A DNA stretch of 64,000 bases from Eriocheir sinensis (lineage: Eukaryota; Arthropoda; Malacostraca; Decapoda; Varunidae), in contig NC_066518.1 of assembly GCF_024679095.1 (NCBI RefSeq), positions 9,711,083 to 9,775,082 of the forward strand, in the 5' to 3' direction. The notes beneath the pieces are model-generated. The model made no database searches, was not told where the DNA came from, and saw only the letters and a program-made list of their open reading frames with translations. A program made the position numbers and the translations under genes. Below, one piece after another: positions 47,734-60,370 of this stretch (position 1 is the stretch's first letter; each line of letters opens with the position of its first letter).

Positions 47734-47819
47734 AACATGGCGTCATCGGAATTGTATATAAAAAAAATATTCTTTTGATGTTTTTACGTTAAAGTGAATG
47801 AAAAATAATATTACAAGAT

Positions 47820-47850
<31 letters not shown>

Positions 47851-47978
47851 GAGGAGGTGGAGAAAAAAATGGACAAGTCAAACGAAAAGAAGGAAAATGA
47901 GAAGGAAAATACAAGGAAAAAGGAAAGGGAAAGAAAAAGGAGGAGGAAGAGGAAGAAGAGTAGAGAAAGTAGCAGCAA

Positions 47979-48013
<35 letters not shown>

Positions 48014-48176
48014 ATATTAGTAGTAGTCGTAGTAGTAGTAGTAGTAGTATATCAGCATCAATGGTAGTTATAGTGGTAGTAGGAATATAAATATTAGAAT
48101 TAGGTAATGTTGTTGCTGTTGTTGTTGTTGTTGTTGTCGTAGTAGTAGTGTTGATTTCAGCATAGCAGTAATAATA

Positions 48177-48208
<32 letters not shown>

Positions 48209-48330
48209 TGTTGTTGTTGTCGTAGTAGTAGTGTTGATTTCAGCATAGCAGTAATAATAGTAGAAGTAGTAGTAGTAGTAGTTGTTATTTGTATTGTTGT
48301 TGTTGTTGTTGTTGCGGCAGAGGCAGGAGC
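47820..48330. repeat. (TAG)n/(TTG)n array with an 80-bp duplication
   Basis: TAG triplets at 47833-47850, 47980-48048 and 48140-48210; TTG at 48110-48137 and 48290-48313. The segment CGTAGTAGTAGTGTTGATTT plus CAGCATAGCAGTAATAATAG begins at about 48138 and 48220. Confidence 0.85.
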
Positions 48331-48379
48331 AGCATTAGTAGTCACCCCGCACACCCCGCCTGTAAGTGACCCTCAGACC

Positions 48380-49610
48380 CACTCTTTACTCCTCACTCGT
48401 TTGCCTAAATCGATGACCCACTTCTTTCCTCCGCCCTCTGCCTACTTCCCTCCCTTCCTTCCTTCTGTGTCTCCTCCTTCCCCTCTCTTCCTCTCTCCAT
48501 TCTGCTCCCTCGTTTCCCCTCTTATCGCTGAGCCTAAGTTCCAATGGGCCTCCCTCCTCTCCCCTTACTCTTTTTTTTTTCTTTTACTTCACTCGCTTTT
48601 TCCTCCCTTCTTCCGTCCCTCCGACTCTCCCTCTCCCTCCGCCTCCTCCTCTTCTCCCCTCGGTTATTATGAGGCAAAAGGAGCAATGACTGTTTTCTCT
48701 CCACGATCTCTCCCTTCTCTCCTTCCTCCTGACTTCTCTTCCTTTCTTTCTCTCTCTCACAATCTATCTGTGTCTGTCTATCTATATATCCTTTCCGTTC
48801 TTCCTTTTTTTCTCTTATTTATTTGTTTATTTGTTTACTTTTTTATTCATTTATACATGTCTTCTTTTCTTCTTGCTTTCTTTTTTTTTCGTTTCGTTTT
48901 CTTTATCTTTTATTTTTTTTCCTTGTCTTTCTTTTCTCTACCTCATTATTGCGCCCTCACCATCTAAGCCTCATTAACTCCTTCACTATTTCCTTTTCCT
49001 TTATACCTTCCTCTCCTTTTTCCTTCGATCCTGATATACGATAATTCATTTTAACGTTTTCTTCATCTTTATTTTTTTCTCCTTGTCTTTCTTTACCTCA
49101 TTGTTGCACCCTCATCATCTAAGCCTCATTAACTCCTTCACTATTTTCTTCTCCTTTATACCTTCCTCTCCTTTTTCCTTCGATCCTGATATACAATAAT
49201 TCATTTTACGTTTATTTTTTTATTATTTTTTCTTAGTCTGTCGATATACTTACCCACCTAAAACCACCTCCCTCCCGCATCCTCTCCTGTCCCTTTCCCC
49301 TTCCCTCCTGTTCTCACCCTTCCCTCCGGGTCCCACTATCGGTTCTCCCCTTCCTTTCACTTCTACATTTCCCCCTATTAAGCGTCCCTCCTACTCCCCC
49401 CGTTGAGCATCCTCCTTTCCTCCTTCCCCTAAACCTCACTTCACCCTCTTCCTTTCTCTTCCCAGCCTAGGAGTAAACGCCCACTCCTTCCGTTTCTCCC
49501 ATTTCCTTTCCATCAAGCTTCCCTCCCTCCTACTCCCCCCGTTGAGCATTCCCCTTCCCCTAAACCACTCTCTCTCTTCCCCCTAAACGCCCCTCTCTTC
49601 CCCAATTACC
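48380..49610. repeat. Pyrimidine-rich block with tandem duplications
   Basis: A segment with CATCTAAGCCTCATTAACTC, then TTTATACCTTCCTCTCCTTT and CGATCCTGATATAC, occurs at about 48960-49040 and 49117-49195 (period about 157 bp). A second motif, CCTCCTACTCCCCCCGTTGA, is near 49388 and 49526. No gene. Confidence 0.8.
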
Positions 49611-49640
49611 AGCCCCACCAACTACACACATCCACTAACG

Positions 49641-49917
<277 letters not shown>

Positions 49918-49949
49918 ACTTATCCCCCACATAAAATCAAAATATATTA

Positions 49950-50820
49950 GTATTCTCATGTTTAAATAAAAAAAAAAGAGAAAAAAAAGAAAGGGACGAA
50001 CAAACAGACAGATACAGACATTGAGATACATCTACACACAAACAGACAGCAGAAAAACAGACACAATTAAATAAACAGACACACTTAAACAGGCACGTAG
50101 ATAGCAATACAGATGGACAAACATGTATACAGATGGCCATAATTGAATCCAAACAAACAAACTAACAAACATATTGACAGACAGACAGACAGACAAACAG
50201 ACATAGAAATGGAAGTCCACCTCCATGTATTGTGTCCGTGGCGGGAGAAGAACGAACAACTAGCAGCAGTGTGGCGTCCTTTTCGTTAGTGAGGAGAACA
50301 TAGCCATGCACCTCTAGTCGACCCACGTGAAGCCACCTGCGTCTCACGTATATCACACACCTGTTCTTGGCCAGGTGTGTGGACGTCCATTAGTATGCCA
50401 TCTGGGTGTTCTGAGTGAAGCCTCCGTGTTCTTTGTATACATGTTTTACTCATTTTGGTGTTGGTTTGTGTGGTCACCTAGAAATGAGCGAAGGAAAGCA
50501 TGATGCGACGTTGGAAAAATGACAGCGAGAATATTTTTGTTGAAGAAAGTGACCGTTATAATGCTCAACGGGGGGAGTAGGAGGGAGGGAAGCTAGATGG
50601 GAAGGAAATGGGAGAAAAGGAAGGAGTGGGCGCTTACTCCTTTCGCTTATCAGAGCTTATAAAAAAAAAAAAATTATATTCATTTTTCGTTGCGTTATAA
50701 GTCCATCGCTCCCGGAAACTATCTCTAGGGCACTAATTGTTACCCTTAGTCCGCATATATATCTCTCTGTTGTTAGAATGAGTAACTGGTTCTTGATATT
50801 GTGAATGTGTGTGGATGTGT
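49950..50820. other. CAGA-rich then complex sequence, no gene seen
   Basis: 49990-50210 has ACAGACA words. 50210-50780 is complex and repeat-poor, with minus frames of 64 and 63 codons lacking domains. Confidence 0.5.
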
Positions 50821-50824
50821 GGGT

Positions 50825-51034
50825 TGATGTAAGGGGGGAGGGGGGGTTGAGTGTGTGGGGTGTCTGTAAGGGGATGGGTGTTTGAGTGGTGGGTTGTTTG
50901 GGTGGGGGGTTGTAAGGGGGTGGGTGTTTGAGTGGGGAGGTGTTTGGGTGGGGGGGGTGTATATGTTTCTGATTGTTCTCTTGAGTGTGTGGTTTTAGAA
51001 TATTGGTAGCGAATTGGTGATGTATTGCAGATAA

Positions 51035-51088
<54 letters not shown>
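50825..51088. repeat. GGGTGTTTGAGTGG minisatellite and (GT)n
   Basis: GGGTGTTTGAGTGGGGGGTTGT-like units recur near 50877 and 50920 with variants to 50960. (GT)n at 51035-51088. Confidence 0.8.
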
Positions 51089-51089
<1 letters not shown>

Positions 51090-51339
51090 GTCTATCCATA
51101 TTCATTCACCTCGCTATGCCGTGTAATTGCTGTTATTGAACCGGATGGGACGCGGCGGAAAGGCCATTGTAAGCTAGTCATATTTATTTTTACTTCTTTT
51201 GTTATCATTATTATTATTTTTTTATCGCCTGTATTACACGCGCTCGCTTTATTTAGAACGAAAGCTGGAAGTTGGAACCGTGCGATGCAACTTGTTTTAC
51301 TGTGTTTTTTATTACGTTTTTGAAATACGGTCGCATCTA

Positions 51340-51433
51340 TACACACACACACACACACACATACACGCACATAATACAATTACCTCCAGAGTCCCGTTTC
51401 AATAAGCAATACAAACATGCATTAAGGGCGAGG

Positions 51434-51481
<48 letters not shown>
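51340..51481. repeat. (CA)n and (GT)n inverted pair
   Basis: (CA)n at about 51342-51361 and (GT)n at 51438-51481. Confidence 0.9.
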
Positions 51482-51482
<1 letters not shown>

Positions 51483-51534
51483 AGACATCATTTCTCGTAC
51501 TTTCATGTACACAATAATTATTTGAGCGTCTCTT

Positions 51535-52745
51535 TTTACGCTCTTTATTTTCCTACTCCTTCCTTTTCCTTTTTTCTGTTTTTCTTCTTTTCATTTCGTT
51601 CCTAGAATTTCCCTTTTTTTTTTTTTTTCTTCGGCCCCGTGTTTTGTTTTGGGGTGAATCTTAAAAGGGAGTGAGGGAAGTCAGGTGTTTGGGGACAAGT
51701 GTTCGGAAAGGAGAGAGAATGTTAAGCTAATTAGGAAAATTTAATGGTGGACTTTTATATTTTTTTATATGAACGAGTTTTTTTTATACATGTTTTTTAG
51801 GTCAACGATTTTTTTTTTTATTACACTAAAGTCCTTCAGCAATGCTCCCTTTTGTCTCTCTTTTTTTATACTCTTCGTCTTTATCATTATTTATTTCTTA
51901 TATCTATCTCTCTGTCTGTTTGTGTGTCTGTCTTTCTGTTTGCATGTCTGTCTGTCTGTGTCTATGTATGTATATATGTATGTATGTCCGTTTCTCTCTC
52001 TCTCTCTCTCTCTTATCTTTCTTCCTTCTTTATTCACCTTCTCCACCTTCCACCACCTCCTCCTCCTCCTCCTCCTCCTCCTCCTCTCGTTCATCTCCCT
52101 CGTCTTCCTGCTTCCTCCTCCTCCTCCTCCTCCTCCTCCACTATCTTTCCTCCACAAATCTCCTCTTGCTGTTGCATTCTTCCTTCCTCCCAACCCGCTT
52201 TCTCCTGCTTTGTTCCTCCTTTCTTTCTTCTTTTTTTGTTTTGTTTTTCAGTTTTACTTTTTGCATTTCAATTTCCGTTTTTTTCGTGTGTTTTTTGTGG
52301 GTGTTGTGTTTCCTATCGTTTTTGAGTATGCATTCCATCTTTCTCTTCTCCCTTTTTTTCTCTCTCTGCTTTCGTCTCCTTTTCCTCTCTCCTTTCTTTT
52401 CTGGTCTTTCATATATTTTTTTTATTTTAGTTACTTTTTATCGTTTTCCTCTTTATTCCTTTTCCTTCACATATCATTTTCATAGCTGCTGCTTTTTATT
52501 GATTTCCTTCTTTTAGTTATTCTACTACTTTTAATCATTTTCCTTGACATATCCATTTTATTACATACCACGTTTTATTCCTTTCCTCTTTACGTCATAC
52601 TACCTCATATTTTTTTCCGCCATTCCTTTATTTACGACGCTCACTTACCCTCCCCTTTTTATATATACTCAGTGACCTATGACCTCCTTTATCCCTCCTT
52701 CACTCCGTTTTCTTTCTCGCCTTTACCCTATGCCCTCAAGAGCCT

Positions 52746-52786
<41 letters not shown>
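51535..52786. repeat. Pyrimidine/T-rich block ending in (CA)n
   Basis: TCTG/TGTA tetramers at 51900-51990, (CT)n at 51993-52012, (CTC)n at 52053-52086 and 52117-52138, and (CA)n at 52749-52786. The motif ATTCCTTTTCCTTCACATATC is echoed by TTTTCCTTGACATATCCATT near 52538. No gene. Confidence 0.75.
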
Positions 52787-52788
<2 letters not shown>

Positions 52789-52789
52789 T

Positions 52790-53840
52790 ACAAGAGTCCC
52801 CCCTTAACTCCCATCTCCAGACCTCACTAAACACGCACTTCCAGCATCCATCCACACTCTAACATACTTACCCTTCCCATTATTACCTATCTACATCCCT
52901 CCTCTTTTACCTCCCTTCCTTCTCCTCGTTCAGCCTCTCTACTGCCTTCTCTCCCCCTTATCTTCCTCGCCTTTCCTCCACCCCGGTTCTCTTAATCTAA
53001 CACTATGACCATCTACACCCCTCCTCCATTTCTCCCCATTCACCCCCTCTACACCCTTCTCTCCCCTTGTCCTCCTCGACCCAACCCGGTTCTCTAGCAT
53101 CATCTAACACACTCAACCAGCCCCCAGCCCACTATACCCATCTACACCCCCCCCTTTACCATCCTCTTTCCTCCCAGCCTTCTTTCTCCCCTTATCCTCC
53201 TCTTCCCCCTCCACCAGCGTCTCCAGCATCATCATCTACCTCTCTCCAACCAGCCCACCAGCCCTGCCTCACCCCGGAGTCTGTCGGGCTTGGTAGCAGA
53301 CGCCAGATGTATGCACTTGATAATGTGACAGTCCCAGACCAGCGGAGGAACTTGGGCTGGCTGGCTGGCTGGATGGTTGGTTGGTTGGTGGAGGTTGGGG
53401 ATGGTTGGGAGTATTAGATGGTTTGGTAGCATTGGATGGGTTGGTCAGAGCATTGGTTGGGTTCGTGGTTGGAGCATTTCGTTTGGGTCAGAGGCATTCG
53501 GTGTTTGCCTTTCCCGACGTGCATGGTCATTACTCCCCTTCCTTCCTTTCCTTTCCCTCCGTCTTTCCTTCCTTCCTTCCTTCACCAAGCTACATATCCT
53601 CCTCTTCCTCTCCTTCCTCCCCCTCTTCCTTCCTTTCTGTTGTCCATCCTTCCTCCACCTAGCTACACATCCTCTTCCTCCTCTCCCTCCTCCTCCTCCT
53701 CCTTCACCACCACCACCCCTCTTCCTCTCTCTCTTCCTCCTTCTCATTCACCTCCCCCCCCCCCACCACCACCACCACCTTCCCTTCCCCCCCCTCCCCC
53801 CGTTCGCCATGCCAGACACGAAGCTACAGTAATCCCATAA
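52790..53840. repeat. C/T-rich sequence with degenerate duplications
   Basis: CATCTACACCCC words recur near 52890, 53010 and 53138, each followed by TTCTCTCCCCTTATCCTCCTC-like sequence. 53270-53520 is complex (GGTTGG-rich at 53370-53470). A C10 run lies at 53755-53764. Confidence 0.6.
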
Positions 53841-53844
53841 TGCA

Positions 53845-54410
53845 GGGAGGTACGGGAGCCAGCCAGCAGCCGCTCAGCCAGTCAGCCATTAAGCCAGCCA
53901 GCGATCCAGTCAGTCAGCCAATCAGTCACTCAGTCAGCCCGTCCCTCAACCAATCAGCCGGCTAGCCACTCACGTCAGTAGTTATATATTCGATTTGTTG
54001 GTCAGTCAGCCAGTCAGTCAAGAGATAAGGCAGTCAGCTCTTCATGCACTTACTCACACAACCAATCAGTCAGTCAGTCAATCAGTCAGTCAGCCTTCCC
54101 TGCTGTTTCCTACACATCACCATAGGTAGTCAGTCAGTTAATCAGTCAGTCAGTCAGTCTTCCGCTGCCTCTTAAACATAACTACCCAGTCAGTTCATCA
54201 GTCACTCAGTTAGTCCACCAGCCTTCCATACAGCCTCCTAAACATAAGTATAGTCAGTCAGTCAGTCAGTTAGTCAGTCAGCCTTTTAAACAGCTATACA
54301 GTCAGTCAGTCAGTCAGTCAGTCAACCTCTTCAACAGCCATACAGTCAGTCAGTCAACCACATAGAAGTCCCCACACCCAATCCGCCAGCTCGTCAACCA
54401 ATCAGCCAAG
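53845..54410. repeat. Degenerate (CAGT)n/(CAGC)n domain, about 560 bp
   Basis: CAGTCAGT and CAGCCAGC tetramers are interspersed with a decayed spacer containing CAGCCTTCC and CTTAAACATA (near 54090, 54160, 54225 and 54280). This indicates an older longer-unit tandem repeat overlaid by tetramer slippage. Confidence 0.85.
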
Positions 54411-54421
54411 CCAGCGAGACC

Positions 54422-54649
54422 TTATTTACAGTGCATTGCTATAGTCACGGAACCTCCATCCCGCAAGCCGATGATCCACTCACTCACCCACGAACGGCGC
54501 TGTATGTCCTTGCCGTCCGTGGGTTTAGCGACGATATGTACAAACCAAACACGGTGCTTTAAAGTCACGCGGTGTTTTGATTCTGGCGCACGGTACACGA
54601 GACACTTGGGGAATATAACTAAAGAATAAAACAACTCTGGCAGACTCAT
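54422..54649 (-). CDS. Small ORF of 75 codons, no recognised family
   Basis: From ATG at 54649 to TAA at 54422-54424 on minus, the frame is free of low complexity. It has a balanced composition, including Trp-Phe-Val-His-Ile-Val, Lys-Asp-Ile-Gln-Arg-Arg-Ser-Trp-Val-Ser-Glu-Trp-Ile-Ile-Gly and a C-terminal Cys-Lys. There is no signal peptide, membrane segment or known motif. It lies between a CAGT domain and a TAG/TTC array, in one of the few complex stretches of this half. It may be a chance frame or an exon piece; I would not treat it as a gene without transcripts. Confidence 0.15.
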   Translation of the reverse strand: MSLPELFYSLVIFPKCLVYRAPESKHRVTLKHRVWFVHIVAKPTDGKDIQRRSWVSEWIIGLRDGGSVTIAMHCK

Positions 54650-54733
54650 AACTTCGACCAAAAGAAGCTGTGGAAGGGAAATGGACGGAACAACGACTAC
54701 GATAACAGAGCTAGCAGGAGCGAACGAAGTAGT

Positions 54734-54740
54734 AGTGGTT

Positions 54741-54775
<35 letters not shown>

Positions 54776-55042
54776 TGTTGTTGTTGTTGTTGTTATAGTT
54801 CTTCACCTTCTTCTTCGTCTTCTTCTTCTTCTTCTTCTTCTTCTTCTTCTTCTTGGTCTTGCTCTCCTTCTTCTTCATCTTCTTGGTCTTGCTCTTCTTC
54901 TGCTTCTTCTTCTTCCTCGCCTTCTTCTTCTTCTTCATCGTCTTCTTCATCGTCTTCTTCTTCGTCTTCTTCTTCTTCTCCTTCTTCTTCTTCTTCTTCT
55001 TTTTCTTCTTTTTCTTCTTCTTCTTCTTCTTCTTCTTCCTGT
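54734..55042. repeat. (TAG)n, (TTG)n then a 240-bp (TTC)n array
   Basis: TAG at 54730-54774, TTG at 54775-54795, then TTC triplets at about 54800-55039 with CTTGGTCTTGCTC interruptions near 54854 and 54884. Poly-Ser, Phe and Leu plus frames and poly-Lys minus frames are artefacts. Confidence 0.95.
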
Positions 55043-55389
55043 ACCGGCGGGAGGGGCAGAAGGAGGCGTGCATGCTATCTCCCCGCCCAGGTCCTCCCGC
55101 TATTGGCAGCCCAGACTCCCGCCGCAGGAAAAATGGAATAATATGTAGAAAGGAAATAAAAATCGGTTTCATATCAGTCTTTGGCGGAGGCTGACGGAGC
55201 GAAGGTAGGAAGGAGGAGGAAGAGGGGGGAGGAGGAGCAGGAGGAGGAGGAGGACCTGTTATTAAGATGAATTTTTCACTTCCTTGTCCACTTAATCTAT
55301 TTTTTCTTCTGTGTCTTCCTTCTTTTTTCCTTTCCTCTTCCTTGACTTGTATATACTCGTTTCTTGTTTTTTTTTCTCCTTTTTCTTTT

Positions 55390-55478
55390 GTTGTTTTCTT
55401 CTTCCTTCTTCTTCTTCTTCTTCTTCTTCTTCTTCTTCTTCTTCAGCTACTACTGCTGCTACCACTACTACTACTAAT

Positions 55479-55510
<32 letters not shown>

Positions 55511-55678
55511 TCGATGATGTTACTACAAATTTTTCTCTTCCTCCTCCTCCTCCTCCTCCTCCTCCTCCTCCTGCTCCTCCTCCTCCTGCTCCTCCTCCTC
55601 CTCCTCCTCCTCCTCCTCCTCCTCCCTCAAAACGATCCCACGTTTTACAGCCAGTCCTATGACACGGCAGTCCTCATC

Positions 55679-55722
<44 letters not shown>
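55390..55722. repeat. (TTC)n, (TAC)n, (CTC)n, (CT)n in series
   Basis: TTC at 55400-55445, TAC at 55446-55510 and CTC at 55537-55625 with CTG variants; CT at 55681-55722 after a 56-bp complex spacer. Confidence 0.95.
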
Positions 55723-55724
<2 letters not shown>

Positions 55725-55839
55725 TTTCTTAATTAAGGGGCGTTTTTACCCCTCTCACCTGTCATTATTTGTGTTCCATTGATATCCCCTTCTTGACAGC
55801 CCCCTACGTGCCCCCGAGGCCTACTGGGGGACTGGGGGG

Positions 55840-56260
55840 GATCAAAGGGGAGAGAAAAAGAAAAAGGGGTGGCAAGGTAAAAGAGGGGCAGGAAATAGCA
55901 GTCTGAAAGGAAGAATAGGGAATTGGAAGTTAAAAAGAGGGAAGGGAATAGTGGTTTGAGGGAGGTGAATGAGATGGTAGAGTAAGGAAAAGAGAAGGAA
56001 TAGGATTAAAAGGGAAAGGGATTAATAAGGTTAGAATAGAGAATTGGAAGGTAAAAAGAGGGAAGGGAATTGTGGTTTTGGGGAGGTGAATGGGATGGTA
56101 AAGTAAGGAAAAAAGAAGGAATAGGAATGAAGGGGAAAGGGATTAATCAGGTTAGAGAATTGTGGTTTTGGGGAGGTGAATGAGATGGTAGAGTAAGGAA
56201 AAAAGAAGGAATAGGAATGAAAGGGGAAGGGATTAATCAGGTTAAGATAAAAGGGATGAA
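55840..56260. repeat. Purine-rich tandem repeat, units 121 and 90 bp
   Basis: GAGGTGAATG occurs at 55962, 56083 and 56173. Each copy continues with GATGGTAGAGTAAGGAAAA, GAAGGAATAGGA and AAGGGATTAATMAGGTTAG. The third unit lacks about 30 bp. Confidence 0.9.
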
Positions 56261-56269
56261 TTGGAATAC

Positions 56270-56658
56270 GAGAGAGAAAGAGAGAGCGAAAAGTTCACGA
56301 TGTTATAGAAAGTGGAATGGGTGGGAATGGGAGAGAAGAAAAGGGTCAGGAAGTGAAACGAAATGGAGGTGAGTTAAGGAAGTTAGGATAAAAGAAAATG
56401 GAATGGATAGTGATGGGAAAAAGCTAAAGAAGGAATGAAGGGAAAGGGGGTGAATGAGAATAAGAGAAACCGCAAAAAAATGTTCAGAAGAGAAAGGAAA
56501 GGAAATGGACACTAAAATGAGAGAGACAGAAGAGGATAAGAAAAGGTTAACAGATGACATAAATATAAAGTAGATAATTGCAGACGAAAAGGAATTAAAA
56601 GGGAAAACAGAGAAAGAAAATCCCAGTCTAGTATTATAAAGAAATGGAAAGGGAATTC

Positions 56659-56747
<89 letters not shown>

Positions 56748-57120
56748 ATAAAGAGGTCTGGACTGAATGGGTCAAGAGGGAGGATAAAGAGGGAAGAGAG
56801 AATGGGAGATAACGGAGAAGAAAAAGAGGGAGTAGAAGAAGGGAGAAATATATAAAGAGAAATGGGTAAAGAAAACGATAAAAGCGAGTAGATTAGAGAA
56901 GATTTAAAGAAAGATGAAAAGAGCAGAAGAAAAGGGATGGAAATAGAGTGAAAGGGAAGATAGAATGATGGCGGTGAATAGGATGGAAAGGGAATGAAAA
57001 GTAATAGAAAAGAAGTGGGAGAGAAAGGGAAGGAAAGGGAGACGACAGGTTTGAAGGGTATGTCAGGTGAAGGAACAAAAAGAAAAGAAACAAGAGTATC
57101 AGAGAGAGAGAGAGAGGCTG
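56270..57120. repeat. Purine-rich block with (GA)n and (CAGA)n
   Basis: (GA)n at 56668-56718 runs into GACA tetramers to 56745. The remainder is GAAAGGGAATG-rich. No gene. Confidence 0.75.
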
Positions 57121-57164
57121 GGTGACGGGCAGGAGGAAAATTGACGTTTCTCCCATCTATATTT

Positions 57165-57370
57165 TACGTCTCTCTCTCTCTCTCTCTCTCGTGCAATTGC
57201 TTTTCCAACTCTTCTATTTCGTCTTCGTCAGGCTTGTAATACATCGTCGTTGTCCTTATTTCTTTCCTCCTCCTCCTGCTTTGCTCTTCTCTCCTTCCTC
57301 TTCCTCCTCCTCTTCTTCCCTCTCCTCTTCCTCCTCCTCCTCCTCCGTCTCATGCTCCGCCGCCTTCCTC
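57165..57370. repeat. (CT)n and CTC-rich tract
   Basis: (CT)n at 57169-57190 and TCCTCC units at 57266-57348, with a short complex segment at 57370-57510. Confidence 0.75.
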
Positions 57371-57499
57371 TTCAAATTTCCTTTTATGTTAACAATAAAA
57401 TTCGAAGGCGGCGTCAGTTTCTATTTTGGATATAAATTTTATCACACGTTCGAGTGTCGTTTTTGTATTGTCAGCTGTAGGGCGAACGACTCTGTCCGG

Positions 57500-58560
57500 G
57501 GAGTGATGGACGGGGGGAGGGAGAGGGGGGAGAGGACGAAGAAGGAGGGTGGAACAGAAGAGATTGTAGGAGAGGACAGGGAAGAGGATACGAAAGTGAG
57601 AAGGAGTGGAAAGTGAGGAGGAGAGGACAGGGAGGAGGAAGGAACAGTGGAGAAGGGTGGAGAGAAAGCATCGACAAGAAGAGAGAAATGGAAAGAGAGA
57701 TAGAAAAGCGAAGCGAGGATAGGAGAAGGAAGGGAGGGAAAAGAAGAGGACAGGGGAGAAGGAAGGGAGAGGAAGCAGCGACACGGAGAAAGAAAAGGGA
57801 GGAAGAAGTAGAAGATAGAAGGGAAAGCGATAATAGGAGGAAAAGAAAAGGAAGAGAAGGAAAAGGAAGAACAAGATTAGAAAGGGCAGTAGATGGATAG
57901 GAAATAGATATGATAGAGTTGAAAGGGAAAATAAATGGAAAAGAAGAGAGATGTGAAGATGGAAGTGAGAATAAGAGTGATAGAAGAAGGTTAAGAGATA
58001 GTGGAAGGAAAATTGCCAAAAGAAAGTTAGCCGAAAAGAATGGATGTCGATTATAGATTTAGGGTTAAGAGGAAGAAAAAGAAAGGGATGTAAATAAGAA
58101 GAGGAAGAGAATGACAGTAATAAGAAGAGATAATGCTGGGGTGACAGATATGTGAAGAGAGGAGACAGGTAGAAAAAGGGGTTAGATTTAAGTAGATGGA
58201 AAGAAGAGAAAGGGGAGGAGGAGGAAGAAGAGGGGAAAGGAGATGGAGGGAGAGAAGGAGGGAGGCAGGAGATGGAAGAGGTAGAGGAAGGAAGCTGGGC
58301 ATTGAGATGAGGAAGATAGTGAATGGCAGGGAGATAAGGAAGTGGTTGATAAAGAGAGGGAGACAGACGAAGGTGATAAAGGATATTAAGAAGAGAAGGA
58401 AGAGGGAGAGGAGGAAGGAAGCTGGAGACGCATAAGTTTTCAAGAGTGAGGAAGAAGAGAGAAGAGAAGAGGCGGAGAGAGGACGTAAAGAAGAACTGCC
58501 TGGAGGAAAGTGGAAAGTAATAAAGGAAGGAAGGAAGGAGGGAAGGAAGGAAGGCAGCGT
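57500..58560. repeat. Purine-rich block
   Basis: GGAGAGGACAGGGAGG and AAGGAAGAG-rich sequence with decayed repeats, for example AGAGGACAGGGA near 57571 and 57622 and a variant near 57748. Long Ser/Leu/Phe minus frames (up to 393 codons) are compositional; I see no domain in them. Confidence 0.7.
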
Positions 58561-58630
58561 TTGACTCCATCGCTCCGTCTTGATATCGAGTTCATCGCTT
58601 TAGAAATGACAGGAGTTGTGCATCACCTTG

Positions 58631-58929
58631 CCTTCCTCCTCCTCCTCCTCTTCCTCTTCCTCCTCCACCTCCTCTTCCTCCACTAGGGAGTACCGTGACC
58701 TCCATTCGCCCATTCACCATTCATGGGTATCCCGAGGGAGGAGGAGGAGGAGGAGGAGGAGGAGGAGGAGGAGGAGGAGGAGTAAGAAGAGGAGAGGATT
58801 TGATACCACGACCACCATTACCCCTCCCCCTTTAACAACAACAACAACAACATAATCATCATCATCATCAACCACAACAACAACAACAACATAATCATCT
58901 TCATCATCATCAACAACAACAACAACAAT
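58631..58929. repeat. (CTC)n, (GGA)n and (ACA)n/(ATC)n tracts
   Basis: CTC at 58634-58680 and GGA at 58737-58782, an inverted pair. Then ACA and ATC triplets at 58833-58929, in which AACATAATCATC repeats at about 39-bp spacing. Confidence 0.9.
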
Positions 58930-59029
58930 ACACAGAGCCCCGCCAATAACAAGTTGAAGTAATATTTTTCTTCCTCCGCCTCATTACAATATTTTTTCAA
59001 CCAGTCATCCTCGCATTTATTTTCTCGTA

Positions 59030-59760
59030 ATTTCCCTCATATTTCTTCCACCCTCCTTACCTCCACTTCTTCTCTCTTCCCCTCCCTCCCTTTATTTATC
59101 AGTTCCTCCTTTCTCCCTTCTTCTTCTTTCTTGCCCTTCCTCACTCTTTGTTTCCCGTTTCCATCTTCTTTCGGCTATTCTTTTTTTCCTTCATTTTCTT
59201 CTTCCTTAACCTCAACCTTTGTTCCTTTCTCTTCCCCTCTTCATCAGTCCCTTCTTCTCCCTTCTTCACTCTTTGCTACCCTTCTCATCTTCTTTCCCTT
59301 ATTCTTTCCATTATTTCCATTCCTTCTTCCTTTCCTCCACTCCTCCCTCATTCCCCTCTTTTCCCCTCTTCATCAATCCTTTCTTTATCCCTTCTTCCCT
59401 TTCCTTATCCTTTTCTATCCTTTCCTTTTTCTTTCCTCTTCCCTTTCATTCTTTCCTTCCCTCCCTCTTCACCATAATCCATCCCTCCCTTCCTCTGCCC
59501 TTCTTTGCATTATCCCTCCCTTCTTTACCCCATACCCTCTAACCCCCTCTTCCCCTCTTCCCTTTACTCCCCTCTCCCTCCCCTTTCCCTCCCTCCTCCC
59601 TTCCTCCTTCCTCTCCTCTAAATTCAGGAAAATGTGTTTATCTTATTACCAGCAGCATTTGTCTGTCTTAACGCTCCTCCTCCTCCTCCTCCTCCTCACT
59701 CTACCTCTTCTTATTCTTCCTCGTGCTTCGTTTTATTCAGTTTTAGGATATTTTTGTGCA
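59030..59760. repeat. Pyrimidine-rich block with decayed repeats
   Basis: CTTCCCCTCTTCATCARTCC occurs near 59231 and 59363, each followed by CTTCTTCCCTT-like sequence (period about 132 bp). No gene. Confidence 0.75.
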
Positions 59761-59768
59761 TCATTCTG

Positions 59769-60369
<601 letters not shown>

Positions 60370-60370
<1 letters not shown>

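Noticed and set aside
57389..58570. 393-codon minus-strand frame, Phe/Leu/Ser/Pro-rich
   Set aside because: It lies on the complement of a purine block. It has no recognisable domain and no non-compositional motif, and similar frames appear over every purine block.
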